Shown: in pieces, positions 48,007 through 58,809 of the stretch
Layout of the letters: every line of letters begins with the position of its first letter
How positions within the stretch are numbered: the first letter of the stretch is position 1
Assembly: GCF_001854765.1 (NCBI RefSeq)
Contig: NZ_LJJE01000002.1
Coordinates: 1 to 64,000 of the forward strand
DNA: 64,000 nucleotides
Source of the DNA: Vibrio sonorensis
GTDB lineage: Bacteria > Pseudomonadota > Gammaproteobacteria > Enterobacterales > Vibrionaceae
Direction: 5' to 3'
Notes under the pieces: generated by a model
What the model saw: the letters and a program-made list of their open reading frames with translations, nothing else
Told to the model about the DNA's origin: nothing
Database searches by the model: none
Position numbers and translations under genes: made by a program

Positions 48007-48889
48007 TCTGCTGAACTTTCTAATTCGTCTTTACTTTCGGTAGCTAAATCGATCACTTGGTTGTCAATCAATCGCGCTTTGCCGAGAAAGGCCGACATCA
48101 AAATCACCGCTTGAGATGACGCTTCAGTGACCGCTTGCAAGGTTCTCGCATCGCGGATAAAAATTTCGTCGGGATGAAGTCCGGCTGCGCGCAGTTGGTC
48201 ATTGGCGTCTTCAATCACGGAGTCGTAGTCGTGACGTCCACCGCGGATGGCACTGCTTATCCAGCGCATTGTACGCGCAAGCACTGGAGCGCGTTGGCGC
48301 TCATCAATGGTTAACAGCCCATTGCGAGAGCTCATGGCCAAACCATCCATTTCGCGGACCGTCGGAACGCCGATGATCTCAATGTCCATGGCGAGATCTT
48401 CAACCATTTTGCGGATCACCGCCAGTTGTTGAAAGTCCTTTTCGCCAAAACAGGCCACATCGGGCTGGACCAAATTGAACAGCTTAGTGACAATCGTCGC
48501 TACACCACGGAAGTGTCCCGGACGCGAAGCGCCCTCCAAGATGGAAGACAAACCAGGGACTTCTACACTGGTCTGCTTGTCTAGTCCCTCTGGGTAGATA
48601 ACTTCCGGAGTAGGAGTAAAAACAAGTTCCACGCCTTCACCAGAGAGTTTTTCTAAGTCGGCATCAAGTGTACGAGGGTAGTTAGCTAGATCGTCGGCAC
48701 GTTCGAACTGCATTGGGTTAACAAAGATACTGACGACAACCACGTCGGCTTGTTCGCGAGCTTTGCGGACTAAGGTTAAGTGGCCTTCGTGTAAATTGCC
48801 CATGGTTGGGACAAAGCCACTGTTCGACCTTCGCGTTTATGCTGCTTTATCAGTTCTCGCAGTGAGGAGGTTTCAGCAATAGTCTGCAT
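48003..48889 (-). CDS. panC: Pantothenate synthetase (one-base frameshift near the start)
   Basis: PanC joins pantoate and beta-alanine with ATP. The HxGH motif is [15 protein letters not shown], and the KDFQQL and MSSRN motifs follow. The true start is [20 protein letters not shown] (48889, with a GAGGA site). One C is missing on the plus strand at about 48817-48818, so [12 protein letters not shown] is broken and the open frame appears to begin at 48803. With it the protein is about 295 residues; E. coli PanC has 283. Neighbour panB upstream completes the route to pantothenate. Confidence 0.93.
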
Positions 48890-48900
48890 GCATTTTCCTC

Positions 48901-49695
48901 TTAGGCGATGGTGTGCGATTCACCTGGAAATTCTCCAGATTCAACGTCAGCTTTATATTTGGCAACGGCTTTGCGCATATCGCCAGTTTCTGCCAAAAAG
49001 TTCTTAGAAAACTTAGGCATGTAGTTTGCCGCGATACCAAACATATCGTGCATTACCAAGATCTGACCGTCAGTAGCGTTACCCGCCCCGATACCAATTA
49101 CTGGCACATCCAGTACTTCGGTAATTCTCGCAGCCAAAGCTGCTGGAACACATTCTAAAAGAACAATTTGAGCACCTGCCTCTTGCAGAGCCAAGGCATC
49201 TCTCACCATGCGATCTGCTTTATCTTGTTCGCGGCCTTGAACTTTGAATCCACCAAAGATATTGACGGATTGAGGAGTTAGACCCAAGTGAGCACACACT
49301 GGCACGGCGCGTTCGGTTAACATTTTAACCGTATCAACCAGCCAGTCGCCACCTTCTAACTTAACCATATTAGCGCCTGCGCGCATAAGCGTCGCAGCAT
49401 TTTCACAGGCTTGCTCAGGCGTGGCGTAACTCATAAATGGCATATCGGCCATTAGAAGGCAGTTTGGGCTGCCAGCGCGTACGCTGCGGGTGTGATATGC
49501 GATCTCTTCAACCGTTACTGGCAGAGTAGATGTCTCACCTTGTAAAACCATACCAAGAGAGTCACCGACCAGTAAAACAGGCATTTCTTGGCTTTCGAAT
49601 AGTTGGGCAAAACTTGCGTCGTAAGCAGTGGAAGTGGCGAACTTACGGCCTTCTTGTTTACAGGCCATTAAGTCGTTAATGGTAATTTTTTTCAT
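48901..49695 (-). CDS. panB: 3-methyl-2-oxobutanoate hydroxymethyltransferase
   Basis: PanB makes ketopantoate. The 264-residue protein has the conserved [20 protein letters not shown] (metal-binding Asp), KLEGGDWLV and [15 protein letters not shown] segments. I start at [14 protein letters not shown] (49695), because AGGA lies seven bases upstream and the length equals E. coli PanB (264); five in-frame codons upstream are excluded. Between folK and panC, as in E. coli. Confidence 0.96.
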   Translation of the reverse strand: MKKITINDLMACKQEGRKFATSTAYDASFAQLFESQEMPVLLVGDSLGMVLQGETSTLPVTVEEIAYHTRSVRAGSPNCLLMADMPFMSYATPEQACENAATLMRAGANMVKLEGGDWLVDTVKMLTERAVPVCAHLGLTPQSVNIFGGFKVQGREQDKADRMVRDALALQEAGAQIVLLECVPAALAARITEVLDVPVIGIGAGNATDGQILVMHDMFGIAANYMPKFSKNFLAETGDMRKAVAKYKADVESGEFPGESHTIA

Positions 49696-49719
49696 TTTTT
49701 TGTCCTTCATCAGGAATGG

Positions 49720-50205
49720 CTATGATTGCCAAACGCGGAGCCCGTTTAATGGCACTGCTTCCAGCAGTGCATTGAGCTCAGTCCCATCAGGGAGAGTTAA
49801 ATTTGGTGCGATTTCTACAAGCGGATAAAGAACAAATTCTCGCTCTTTCATACCGTAATGAGGTACGGTTAATCGCTCGGAATCTATCACCTCATTGCCA
49901 TAAAGCAGAATGTCGAGATCCAAGGTTCTTGGCCCCCAACGCTCTTCTTTACGGACACGCCCTTGCTCTAACTCGATTTTTTGAGTTTGATCGAGTAGTT
50001 CAAGTGGCGTTAATTCTGTTTCAATGGCCGCCACGGCATTAATGTAGTCAGGCTGATCTTGTGGGCCCATCGGCGTACTACTGTAGAGTGAAGACGCTTT
50101 CACCAGACGACTGTTGGGAATGGTGTTTAGCGCTTCTATCGCTTGCTTGGCTTGCTTCACTGGCGTCGCCATATTACTGCCGATAGCAATGTAAACCCTT
50201 GTCAT
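49720..50205 (-). CDS. folK: 6-hydroxymethyl-7,8-dihydropterin pyrophosphokinase (copy 2)
   Basis: The 161-residue HPPK has VYIAIGSNMA at the start and the signature WGPRTLDLDILLYG (residues ~90-103), followed by VPHYGMKEREFVLYPL. It is closer to the standard E. coli FolK (159 residues) than the copy at 9128. It overlaps the pcnB stop by one base (TAATG), the conserved pcnB-folK arrangement. This is probably the main housekeeping enzyme. Confidence 0.96.
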   Translation of the reverse strand: MTRVYIAIGSNMATPVKQAKQAIEALNTIPNSRLVKASSLYSSTPMGPQDQPDYINAVAAIETELTPLELLDQTQKIELEQGRVRKEERWGPRTLDLDILLYGNEVIDSERLTVPHYGMKEREFVLYPLVEIAPNLTLPDGTELNALLEAVPLNGLRVWQS

Positions 50206-51556
50206 TAATCTGCCTTTGTTCTCTTCTTACGGCTTGGCCTGCGACGGCGAGACTTTGACTTTGTGTCACCGTCAAGATCAGTAACCATGGTCTGACGAAC
50301 ATTACGGCCAGAGTTTTGGAATTTATCCCACCATTTGGCTAGTTGATCAGTGTCACCGCCTTCAACTTCCCCACGCATTTCCAAGAAGTCATATCCAGCT
50401 CTGAACTTATTCAGTTCCATTAAGCGGAAAGCGCGTTTGCCGTTGCGACGTGGCAAGCGAAGCTGTAGCTGCCATATTTCGCGAATTGTTGCGGTATGAC
50501 GGCGAGGGATAGCAATGGTCTTTACTTGCTGATCTAAAATGATATTGCTCGCTTCCATAACGGCATCATAGTAAGCAAAGTTTCTGCTTTCCATCAGCTC
50601 TTCAGCTTTTGCCTGAAGTGGATACCAAAGCATGGCCGCGAACATAAAAGCAGGATTAATTCTGCGTCCATCTTCCACTCGAAGATCGGTGGCATCTAAA
50701 ACGAGATCCAACATTTGCTCCGTCTTTGAGGCGTAATCTTCGGTAAAGAACTCAGAAACAACAGGGAATAGTTGCTGGAACAAGTTGTATTCACGCATTA
50801 AGTGGTAAGTTTCTAAACCGTGACCACTTTGCAGCATCTTCAATGACTCTTCGTAGAGGCGGGCTGCGGGAATATCTCTTAGCAAATGTGAAAAAGGTTC
50901 GATTGGTGCCGCGGTCTCTTCTTCAATATCAAAGTCCAGTTTTACAGCAAAACGGATAGCGCGCAGCATGCGAACAGGATCTTCTCGATAACGCACTTCA
51001 GGATCGCCAATCAAGCGAATTAGCTTGTCTTCCAGATCCTCGATACCACCAGCGTAGTCGTGAATCGAGTAGTCGCCGATATTGTAGTACATGGCATTGA
51101 TTGTGAAATCGCGACGTTCGGCATCTTCATCAATCGAGCATAGACATTGTCGCGAAGTAGCATGCCTTCTTTGGACTGCTGAGCCACATTTTTACTTGGC
51201 TCTTGGTGGTGGCCGCGAAAAGTGGCCACTTCAATAATATCTCTACCAAACATGATATGAGCCAAGCGGAAACGTCTGCCAATTAAACGGCAGTTTTTAA
51301 ACAGATGACGAATCTGTTCAGGCGTTGCGTTAGTGGCGATATCAAAATCTTTTGGACTTTCGCCGAGCAGGAGGTCTCGGACACCACCACCGACTAAGAA
51401 GGCATCAAAGCCCGCCCCATGAAGTCGGTATAGCACCTTCAGGGCGTTGTCACTGATCTTTTTTCGCGAAACATTGTGCTCTTGTCGAGTAATAATATTT
51501 AACGCTAGGTCCGTGTAATGGCTGGACTCGCTGGGTGTATAATCGTTTCTATTCAT
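50205..51556 (-). CDS. pcnB: Poly(A) polymerase I (one-base frameshift)
   Basis: PcnB adds 3' poly(A) tails that mark RNAs for decay. The nucleotidyltransferase signature [20 protein letters not shown] (catalytic DxD) lies at residues ~55-75. The [12 protein letters not shown] and [16 protein letters not shown] motifs follow, and a basic C-terminal tail ends in [14 protein letters not shown]. One C is missing on the plus strand at about 51139, splitting the gene into two frames. With it the sequence reads [21 protein letters not shown] and gives about 450 residues. Followed by folK. Confidence 0.93.
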
Positions 51557-51634
51557 GTGCTTTTGGCATTAAGTGGCTGACCACTTTGCGTAATATGTTT
51601 AGCCATTTAAGGCGAATTTGCGGCTAATGATAGC

Positions 51635-52527
51635 TTAGAGTGAGCGATTTGAGAATCTTGGTGTGATCTCGATCGAATCCGGTAACTGAGAAAGTTGCCA
51701 ATTTTGCACTCCCCAGTGGATCAACTCTTCGGTAGTTGCCGCTTCCATTTCTCGTTCCAGATTGAACCCCAAAAAGGTCATCGCATCAAGCAGGGCTGGA
51801 ACGGTTGTTTGAGTATCGATGCCTTTGGCGTGGTTCTGTTTAGACAGTTTTTGCCCATTGCTACCCATGGCCAGAGGCAAATGCAAATAACTCACGGTTT
51901 TTACTTTGAGCATTTTATATAAGCTGATCTGTCGACCAGTTGGTTCGATAAGGTCTGCCCCTCGAACCACTTCGGTAATACCTTGATCTATGTCGTCCAA
52001 TACTACCGCAAGGTTATACGCAAAAAGTCCATCTCTTCGTTTTATAATAAAATCTTCATCTGCCAGAGCGTGAGGAATAGAGATAGTTCCGTGTTTAATA
52101 TCATTGAACTGATAAACAGGGCATTCCATGTTTAAGCGCACGGCAGTGTTGTTTACCCCTGTCAGGCCTTTTTCTCGGCAATGACCTAAGTAGAATCCAC
52201 CTGAAGCTTTGATCTGTTTTCTGGTGCACTGGCAATAGTAGGCTTTGTGCTCTTTTATCCAGTGGTCAATTTGCTCTTGATAGTGATGATGTCTTTGGCT
52301 TTGATAGACAACTTCCCCATCCCAATGAAGATGATACGCCTCTAAAGTGCGAAGTATAAGGTCTGCGGCGCCTTCCATCTCTCTGGGGGGTCTAAGTCTT
52401 CCATACGTACAAGCCACTTTCCATTATTGGCTTTAGCTTGAAAGTAACTGCCTAAGGCGGCCACTAATGAGCCAAAGTGCAACGGGCCTGAAGGGGAAGG
52501 GGCAAATCGACCTACGTATTGATGCAT
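51635..52527 (-). CDS. gluQ: Glutamyl-Q tRNA(Asp) synthetase (one-base frameshift)
   Basis: GluQ attaches glutamate to the queuosine base of tRNA-Asp. The HIGH-type motif is [19 protein letters not shown] zinc site (YCQCTRKQI to GHC) and a KLSKQ (KMSKS-like) motif follow. One base is missing in the GGGGGG run at 52385-52390: the first frame (52342-52527) loses register after RMEDLDPP. With the base restored it continues [19 protein letters not shown] for about 297 residues in all. E. coli gluQ also lies between dksA and pcnB. Confidence 0.92.
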
Positions 52528-52558
52528 CTCTAATCAATCTCAGCGCTCGTAACAAACC

Positions 52559-52585
52559 AAAAAGGGAGCTCAGCGCTCCCTTTAT
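52559..52585 (-). terminator. Terminator after dksA
   Basis: 9-bp stem AAAGGGAGC/GCTCCCTTT with a 5-nt loop, extended by A and T flanks, 20 nt past the dksA stop on the minus strand. Confidence 0.75.
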
Positions 52586-52601
52586 CGTGCAAATACAAAG
52601 C

Positions 52602-53048
52602 TTAACCTTGCATTTGTCTCTCTTTCATTTCAGCTAGCGTCTTACAGTCGATGCAGAGATCAGCCGTAGGACGAGCTTCTAGGCGTCGAATACCGATTTC
52701 AACACCACAAGATTCACAGTAACCGAAGTCATCGTCTTCGATCTTTTTCAGTGTCTTTTCAATTTTCTTGATCAAGCGACGTTCGCGGTCACGGTTGCGA
52801 AGTTCAAGGCTGAACTCCTCTTCCTGAGACGCGCGGTCAACTGGATCAGGGAAGTTTGCCGCTTCGTCCTGCATATGGTGAACCGTACGGTCAACTTCTT
52901 CCATAAGCTGGTTGCGCCAAGCTTCCAAAATTTTTCTAAAGTGAGCCAACTGGTCAGGTGACATATACTCTTCACCCGGCTTTTCTTGATATGGCTCTAC
53001 ACCGGCAATGGCTAGGATGCCTAGCGCTTTTTTCTTCGATTCTGGCAT
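52602..53048 (-). CDS. dksA: RNA polymerase-binding transcription factor DksA
   Basis: DksA binds in the RNA polymerase secondary channel and works with ppGpp in the stringent response. The 148-residue protein has a long coiled coil whose tip carries the acidic [12 protein letters not shown] segment. The C4 zinc finger runs from [11 protein letters not shown] to LCIDCK. E. coli DksA has 151 residues. In order sfsA-dksA-gluQ-pcnB, as in E. coli. Confidence 0.97.
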   Translation of the reverse strand: MPESKKKALGILAIAGVEPYQEKPGEEYMSPDQLAHFRKILEAWRNQLMEEVDRTVHHMQDEAANFPDPVDRASQEEEFSLELRNRDRERRLIKKIEKTLKKIEDDDFGYCESCGVEIGIRRLEARPTADLCIDCKTLAEMKERQMQG

Positions 53049-53074
53049 GCAGCATCTCCTACTAACACCTAGTC

Positions 53075-53096
53075 AACTGCTTGCGCAGTTTTTTTT
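53075..53096 (+). terminator. Plus-oriented terminator-like hairpin in the dksA leader
   Basis: AACTGC-TTGC-GCAGTT stem followed by eight Ts reads as a terminator only on the plus strand, antisense to dksA, 27 nt before its start codon. On the dksA mRNA the same sequence would be a stem-loop preceded by an A run. Confidence 0.4.
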
Positions 53097-53188
53097 AAGG
53101 CGGGTATCTATAGCAAAAAGTACTCACCGAGGCAAACACTGTAGTGTAAAGTTATCGTCAATGTGAAGACGACATCATTTTTCGCAAT

Positions 53189-53902
53189 TCAATTGCTAAA
53201 CTCTACAGCGTGAACGAGTTTTATCTCTTCTTCATTAAGTTCTGCTTTATAGCACAGAACTTCTACCCCATTTTGTTGAGCCTGTGTTAAAAGTTTCGAA
53301 TAACTCGCGTCTATATGGAGTGCTGGAGAAACTTTTTCAATCCCTGAGTGTAAAACAACAAACAAAAGTACAGCACGGCTTCCATTATTCGCCATTTCTG
53401 TGAGCTCTCTCAGGTGTTTCTGACCCCGTGTCGTAACGGCATCGGGGAAGTAACCTTGTCCGGTATTTTTATCATCTAATAGAGTGACACTTTTTACTTC
53501 TATATAGCATTTTGGTTTCAATTCAGATGAGAGAAGAATATCAATTCGGCTATTTTCTTGTCCGTACTTAACCTCAGTCTGCAAATGAGCATAGTCGTTA
53601 AGTTCCGAAATAACACCTTTCTCTATTGCCTCTACCGCCAATTGGTTGGCTCTAGCAGTATTAATGCAAATCCGATGCCCAGCGGCGGTTTCAGTTAACT
53701 CCCAACTGTTTGGGTACTTTCGCTTTGGATTATCGGAGGTAGAGAACCACACTCGATTCCCTGTATCAGCGCAACCTGTCATCGCGCCAGTGTTAGCACA
53801 ATGAATGGTGCGTTCGCTGCCATCGTCGAGACTGATATCGGCGAGAAAACGCTTGTAGCGTTTAATTAAAGTGGCACTTTCCAATGCAGGGGAGAACTTC
53901 AT
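53189..53902 (-). CDS. sfsA: Sugar fermentation stimulation protein homologue SfsA
   Basis: SfsA proteins carry an OB-fold N-terminal domain and a nuclease-like C-terminal domain; their true role is unclear. The 237-residue protein shows the conserved [51 protein letters not shown] and [18 protein letters not shown]. The E and K in EVKSVTL match the nuclease-like PD-(D/E)xK pattern. Divergent from hrpB and upstream of dksA. Confidence 0.93.
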   Translation of the reverse strand: MKFSPALESATLIKRYKRFLADISLDDGSERTIHCANTGAMTGCADTGNRVWFSTSDNPKRKYPNSWELTETAAGHRICINTARANQLAVEAIEKGVISELNDYAHLQTEVKYGQENSRIDILLSSELKPKCYIEVKSVTLLDDKNTGQGYFPDAVTTRGQKHLRELTEMANNGSRAVLLFVVLHSGIEKVSPALHIDASYSKLLTQAQQNGVEVLCYKAELNEEEIKLVHAVEFSN

Positions 53903-53963
53903 TTGAGACTATTTACTGTTTTTATGTACACTAGAGACAAGATTACACCACAAGGCTCCCCTT

Positions 53964-56425
53964 TTGTCACAACTACCCATAGAAGACGTGATGCCAACAC
54001 TGTTGGAATCCGTTCGCAACTGCGATCAGATTATCCTTAAAGCCGCACCGGGCGCGGGTAAATCTACCTATTTTCCCCTAAAAATCTTGGCGGAGAGATT
54101 GGTTTCAGGAAAAATTCTGATGTTGGAGCCAAGGCGTTTGGCTGCAAAAAATATTGCAAGCTATCTGGCCAAACAATTGGGAGAGCGAGTTGGCGAGAGT
54201 GTCGGCTATCGAATTCGCGGGGAAAACAAGTCGGGTAAAAATACCCAGCTAGAGATCGTGACTGAAGGGATCTTGACTCGCATGATCCAGCAAGACCCAG
54301 AACTCGTTGGGATTGATATGGTGATCTTCGACGAGTTTCATGAACGCAGCTTGCATGCGGATACCGCTTTAGCTTTTTGCTTAGAAATTCAAGAAGCCTT
54401 GCGAGAAGATTTAAAGCTGGTGGTCATGTCTGCAACCTTAGATCAAGGGGCATTAAGTGCCTTGATGCCAGATGCTGATTTTGTGGAGTCGGAGGGGCGG
54501 GCTTATCCAGTTGAACATCATTACTGCATGCTAAAGCCCAATGACAGAGTCCTAGATGTGATGGCAAAACAAATTAGGAAAGTCGTCAGTGATGAAACGG
54601 GTTCTGTATTAGCGTTTCTTCCCGGAGTTTCAGCAATTAAACAGTTGCAAGAGAGGTTATCTGATCTTGCCGATACCTTCCTAATTTGCCCTCTTTACGG
54701 TCAATTGAGTTTCGAACAGCAGCAAAGAGCGATTGAACCTGTACCAAATGGAAAGCGCAAGATAGTGTTGGCAACCAATATTGCTGAGACGTCCTTAACC
54801 ATAGAGGGTATCCGTATTGTTATCGACTCAGGCTTGGAGAGAGTCGCTCGATTTGATCCAAAAAGTGGAGTCACTAAGTTAGAGCAGGTTCGCATTGCCC
54901 AATCTTCCGCCGAACAGCGAGCGGGACGAGCAGGGCGGACACAGTCAGGGGTTTGCGTACACCTCTACAGCGAAAGCCAAATTAAACAACAGCCAAAAGT
55001 TCCAGTGGCTGAAATCCTGCAATCTGACCTTTCCACACTCGCAGGAGAGCTTTCATTGTGGGGAGCCGCCGAGGCGAGTGAACTAAAGTGGCTAGATGTT
55101 CCTCCCGCAGCAGCGCTATCACAAGCAAAAGACTTGCTAACCCAACTTGAAATAATGGACTCCGCTGGACAACTGACATCGATTGGGCGTCAATCGTACC
55201 AGTGGGGTTGGAGCCAAGAGTGGGCGCTATGCTCCTTTGGGCCAAGCAGAAAAAAGCATATATTGATACTGCCCTTACCGTTGCGGCTTTAGTCGAAGAG
55301 CTAGAGCGAAATACGCTAGATTTTCAGCATTCATTGCATCGTTTCAAGGCTGGCAAGCACACTCAGCAAAAACGCCTTGAACAGAGGATAAAAAATCTAG
55401 CCAGTCGGCTAGGTGTCTCGTATAGCATCAAACGACTGGATGAGGGGGCGGTAGGCACTTTGTTGGCTGTCTCTTTCCCAGATAGAGTGGCACAAGGCCG
55501 TCACGGACAGAATGGCAGATTTTTAATGGCCAATGGTCATGGTGTGGTGATAGACGATTCGCAGTCTCTTGCTGATGAGCCTTATATTGTCGCGGTTGAT
55601 TTGATGCGTACTCACGGTGACTCCTCGTCGGTGTTTTGTGCATGTGCGCTCGATGTTTTGCACTTAGAATCCTCTTTTCCACATCGATTTAAGCTTCGAG
55701 AAGTGGTGGACTGGGATGAAGATAAAGGGCGTCTGACCGCCGTTGAGAAAGTTGAACTTGGCCAACTGGTGATTAAGCAAAGAGATCTGCCAAGCCCGGA
55801 CAAAGAAAAAATCACACAAGCCTTACTTAGCTTCGTTTCACGCAAGGCTTTACAACCGTTAAACTGGAGTGATAAAGCGCTCGATACCTTACAGCGCATT
55901 CGCTGTGCGATAGAGTGGATGCCAGAAAAGGCGTGGCCGCCTTTTGACCAGCAAAGTCTGATCCAAAATATTGAAGTTTGGTTAGAGCCCTATCTAACCG
56001 GTATTCACTCAGTGAAGCAACTACAGAAAGTCGATATCAGTGAAGCGTTACTGGCTTACTTGGGGTGGCCGCTCAATCAGGAGATTGATCAATGGATACC
56101 CACGCATTATGCCCTGCCAACTGGGACGAAAAAACGCATTCGCTATCAAGAGGGCAGTGACCCTATTTTGTCCGTGCGTATGCAGGAGATGTTTGGAGAA
56201 AGTGAGTCACCGGTCATAGCCGATGGACAAAAGACTGTGGTGTTAGAACTGCTTTCACCTGCTCAGAGACCCTTGCAGCTGACAAAAGATCTCGCTGGTT
56301 TTTGGAGTGGGAGTTACCGAGAAGTGCAAAAAGAGATGAAAGGTCGATACCCAAAACACGTATGGCCAGACGACCCTGCCAATCACATTGCGACCACTAA
56401 GACAAAAAGACAACTTAAATCATGA
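53964..56425 (+). CDS. hrpB: ATP-dependent RNA helicase HrpB (one-base frameshift)
   Basis: HrpB is a DEAH-type helicase of unsettled function. Walker A is AAPGAGKSTYFPL, motif II is FDEFHERSLHAD, motif III is MSATLDQ and motif VI is QRAGRAGRTQSG. A long HA2/OB C-terminal part follows. The start is TTG at 53964 (MSQLPIEDVMPTLLESV). One G is missing from the GGGG run at 55204-55207, splitting the gene into 53964-55292 and 55202-56425. Restored, it is about 820 residues, close to the E. coli 809. It overlaps the mrcB start by 4 nt, as in E. coli. Confidence 0.93.
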
Positions 56426-58774
56426 CCAAAAAAACGTCGCCTAAAGAGAAAAAGCCGCAGGCCAAAAGAGTGACTCGAAGAAAAGTCACTAAAAAAGCAC
56501 CAGCCAAGAAAAAGAGAGCCTCATGGCTGAGAAAAATATGGGGCTTGAGTTGGAAGCTTGCGATCGCGGGTATCGCAGTATTGGTATTCGCGGGTCTATA
56601 CCTCGATACCTTAGTTAAACAGAAGTTTGAAGGTCAGATGTTTGAACTGCCAACCGTGGTTTATGCGCGCATACTTCACTTAGCTCCCGGCGATGATATT
56701 GGCATTAAAGAAGTGAGAAATGAGCTTGATGTATTGAATTACCGCAAGGTAAAAAATCCGCGTTACCCGGGCGAATACTCGTCCTCATCAAGTAAAATCG
56801 AGCTTATTCGTCGACCATTTGAGTTTACCGATGGCGCCGAGCCCGATCGCCATGTCATGCTCCATTTTTCAGAACGGTCTTTACAGCGTATACAGTCTTT
56901 AGAGCGCAAAGGAGATTTAGGGTATCTTAGAATCGATCCTAAAATGCTTGGTATGCTGGAAAAGCAGCAAGATGAGCAACGACTGTTTCTCCGCAGGGAT
57001 CAATTTCCAGAAGTGATGGTAGATGCTCTGCTAGCTACCGAAGATAGACAGTTCTATCAGCATGAAGGGGTATCGCCTATGGCGATAGCGAGAGCCATGG
57101 TGGTAAATGTTAAGGCGGGACGAACGGTTCAAGGGGGCAGTACCTTAACTCAGCAATTAGCTAAAAACCTTTTCCTCTCTAGCGATCGCACTCTTTGGCG
57201 AAAATTAAGGGAAGCGTATATCGCGTTGATCATCGACTATCGTTATAGCAAAGACGAAATATTAGAAGCGTATCTAAACGAAGTCTATTTGGGGCAGAGT
57301 GGCGGCGAAGCTATTCACGGTTTTGGTTTAGCGGCCCGGCTCTACTTTGGTCAGCCAATACAAGAGTTGAGAATAGATCAACTCGCCCTGTTAGTTGGTA
57401 TGGTAAAGGGGCCTTCTTATTACAATCCTATTCGTTATCCCGAGCGAGCTAAAACTCGAAGGATCTTGTGCTGCGTTTGATGATGCAACAAGACCTACTG
57501 ACAGCTAGCGAGTTTGATCAAGCTGCGAGTCGAGATCTGGATATTCAAGACAACCCAAAAATCGCCAGTCGCCAGCCCGCCTACTTTCAACAGTTAACAC
57601 GAGAGTTGGCTAACAAAGTCGGTGACGACTTTCAGTTTGATAGTGGTCTGAAAGTTTTTACGTCGCTAGATCCTGTTTCTCAGCACGAGCTAGAACAAGC
57701 TCTGGTAAAAACGATCCCTACTTTGACCAGTACTGCGGGTCCATCTTTAGAGGGTGCGGCAGTGGCGGTTGATCGTCACAGTGGAGAGATCCGAGCTATG
57801 GTTGGAGGTAAACGCACCGGCTACGATGGCTTTAACCGAGCTTTAAATGCGAGCCGACAAATAGGTTCTTTAGCCAAGCCTGCGGTCTATCTAACCGCAC
57901 TGCAGCACCCCGAGCAATATAGCTTAGCCAGTACCCTACAAGATAAACCTATATCGTTAAAAAGCAGTAAAGGAAAAGTCTGGACGCCGAGAAACTACGA
58001 CCGCCAGTTCCGAGGGGAAGTCCCCTTGTATCAAGCGTTGGCAAAATCCTTAAACGTACCTACCGTTCAGTTGGGTATGTCACTTGGCATTCCAGAAGTG
58101 GTGGCGACCTTTGAAAAACTCGGTGTTGATAAAAAGGAGATCCGCCCAGTGCCGTCGATGTTTTTGGGCTCATTTTCGCTAACGCCATTGCAGGTGGCAC
58201 AGATGTACCAGACCCTGACAAACTCTGGAAAAAAAGCATCGCTATCCGCTTTGCGCTCGGTGATAAACACCGATGGAGAAGTGATTTACCAGTCGATTCC
58301 AAAAGTTTCCCAATCCATTAACCAACAAGCGGCATGGCTGACCACTTATGCGATGAAAAAAGGGGTTCAGGAAGGCACGGGACGCTATCTAAATCGACAG
58401 TTTGCATGGGCGCCTTGGCGGGGAAAACGGGGACGAGTAATGACACCCGAGACAGTTGGTTTGTCGGTGTGGATGGCCGTGAGGTTACCACCATTTGGCT
58501 GGGTAGAGACGACAATAAGCCTACTAAGCTGACCGGCTCCAGTGGTGCTCTTCGAGTTTATGCTCAGTATCTAGATCAAAGAGTTCCGCAGAAACTGACG
58601 TTACCATGGCCAAAAGAAGTGACCACCGTAGGATTTATGGCCGAAACGGAAGGCGGCTTAGAACTGAATTGTAAAAACGATTTTAAGTTACCGGTTTGGG
58701 ACCCTAAAAACGAGTGGCGTACTTTATGTGAGAAGAAAGAAAATCAATGGATTAATCGTATTTTTAACTGGTAA
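56422..58774 (+). CDS. mrcB: Penicillin-binding protein 1B (two one-base frameshifts)
   Basis: PBP1b is the bifunctional class A transglycosylase/transpeptidase of peptidoglycan synthesis. A short basic cytosolic tail and a transmembrane helix (residues ~44-62) precede the UB2H region. The GT51 domain has EDRQFYQHEGVSP and GGSTLTQQLAKNLFL (residues ~208-260). The transpeptidase has SLAKPA (SxxK), SLN and KTGTSND. One G is missing near 57461 (after AKTRR) and one base near 58408-58413 (before ALAGKTG). With both restored it is a single protein of about 784 residues. The domain order is complete, so this is not a decayed gene. Confidence 0.94.
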
Positions 58775-58809
58775 TATTGCAACCAGTTGATTATTCAAGG
58801 ACCTGAGAC

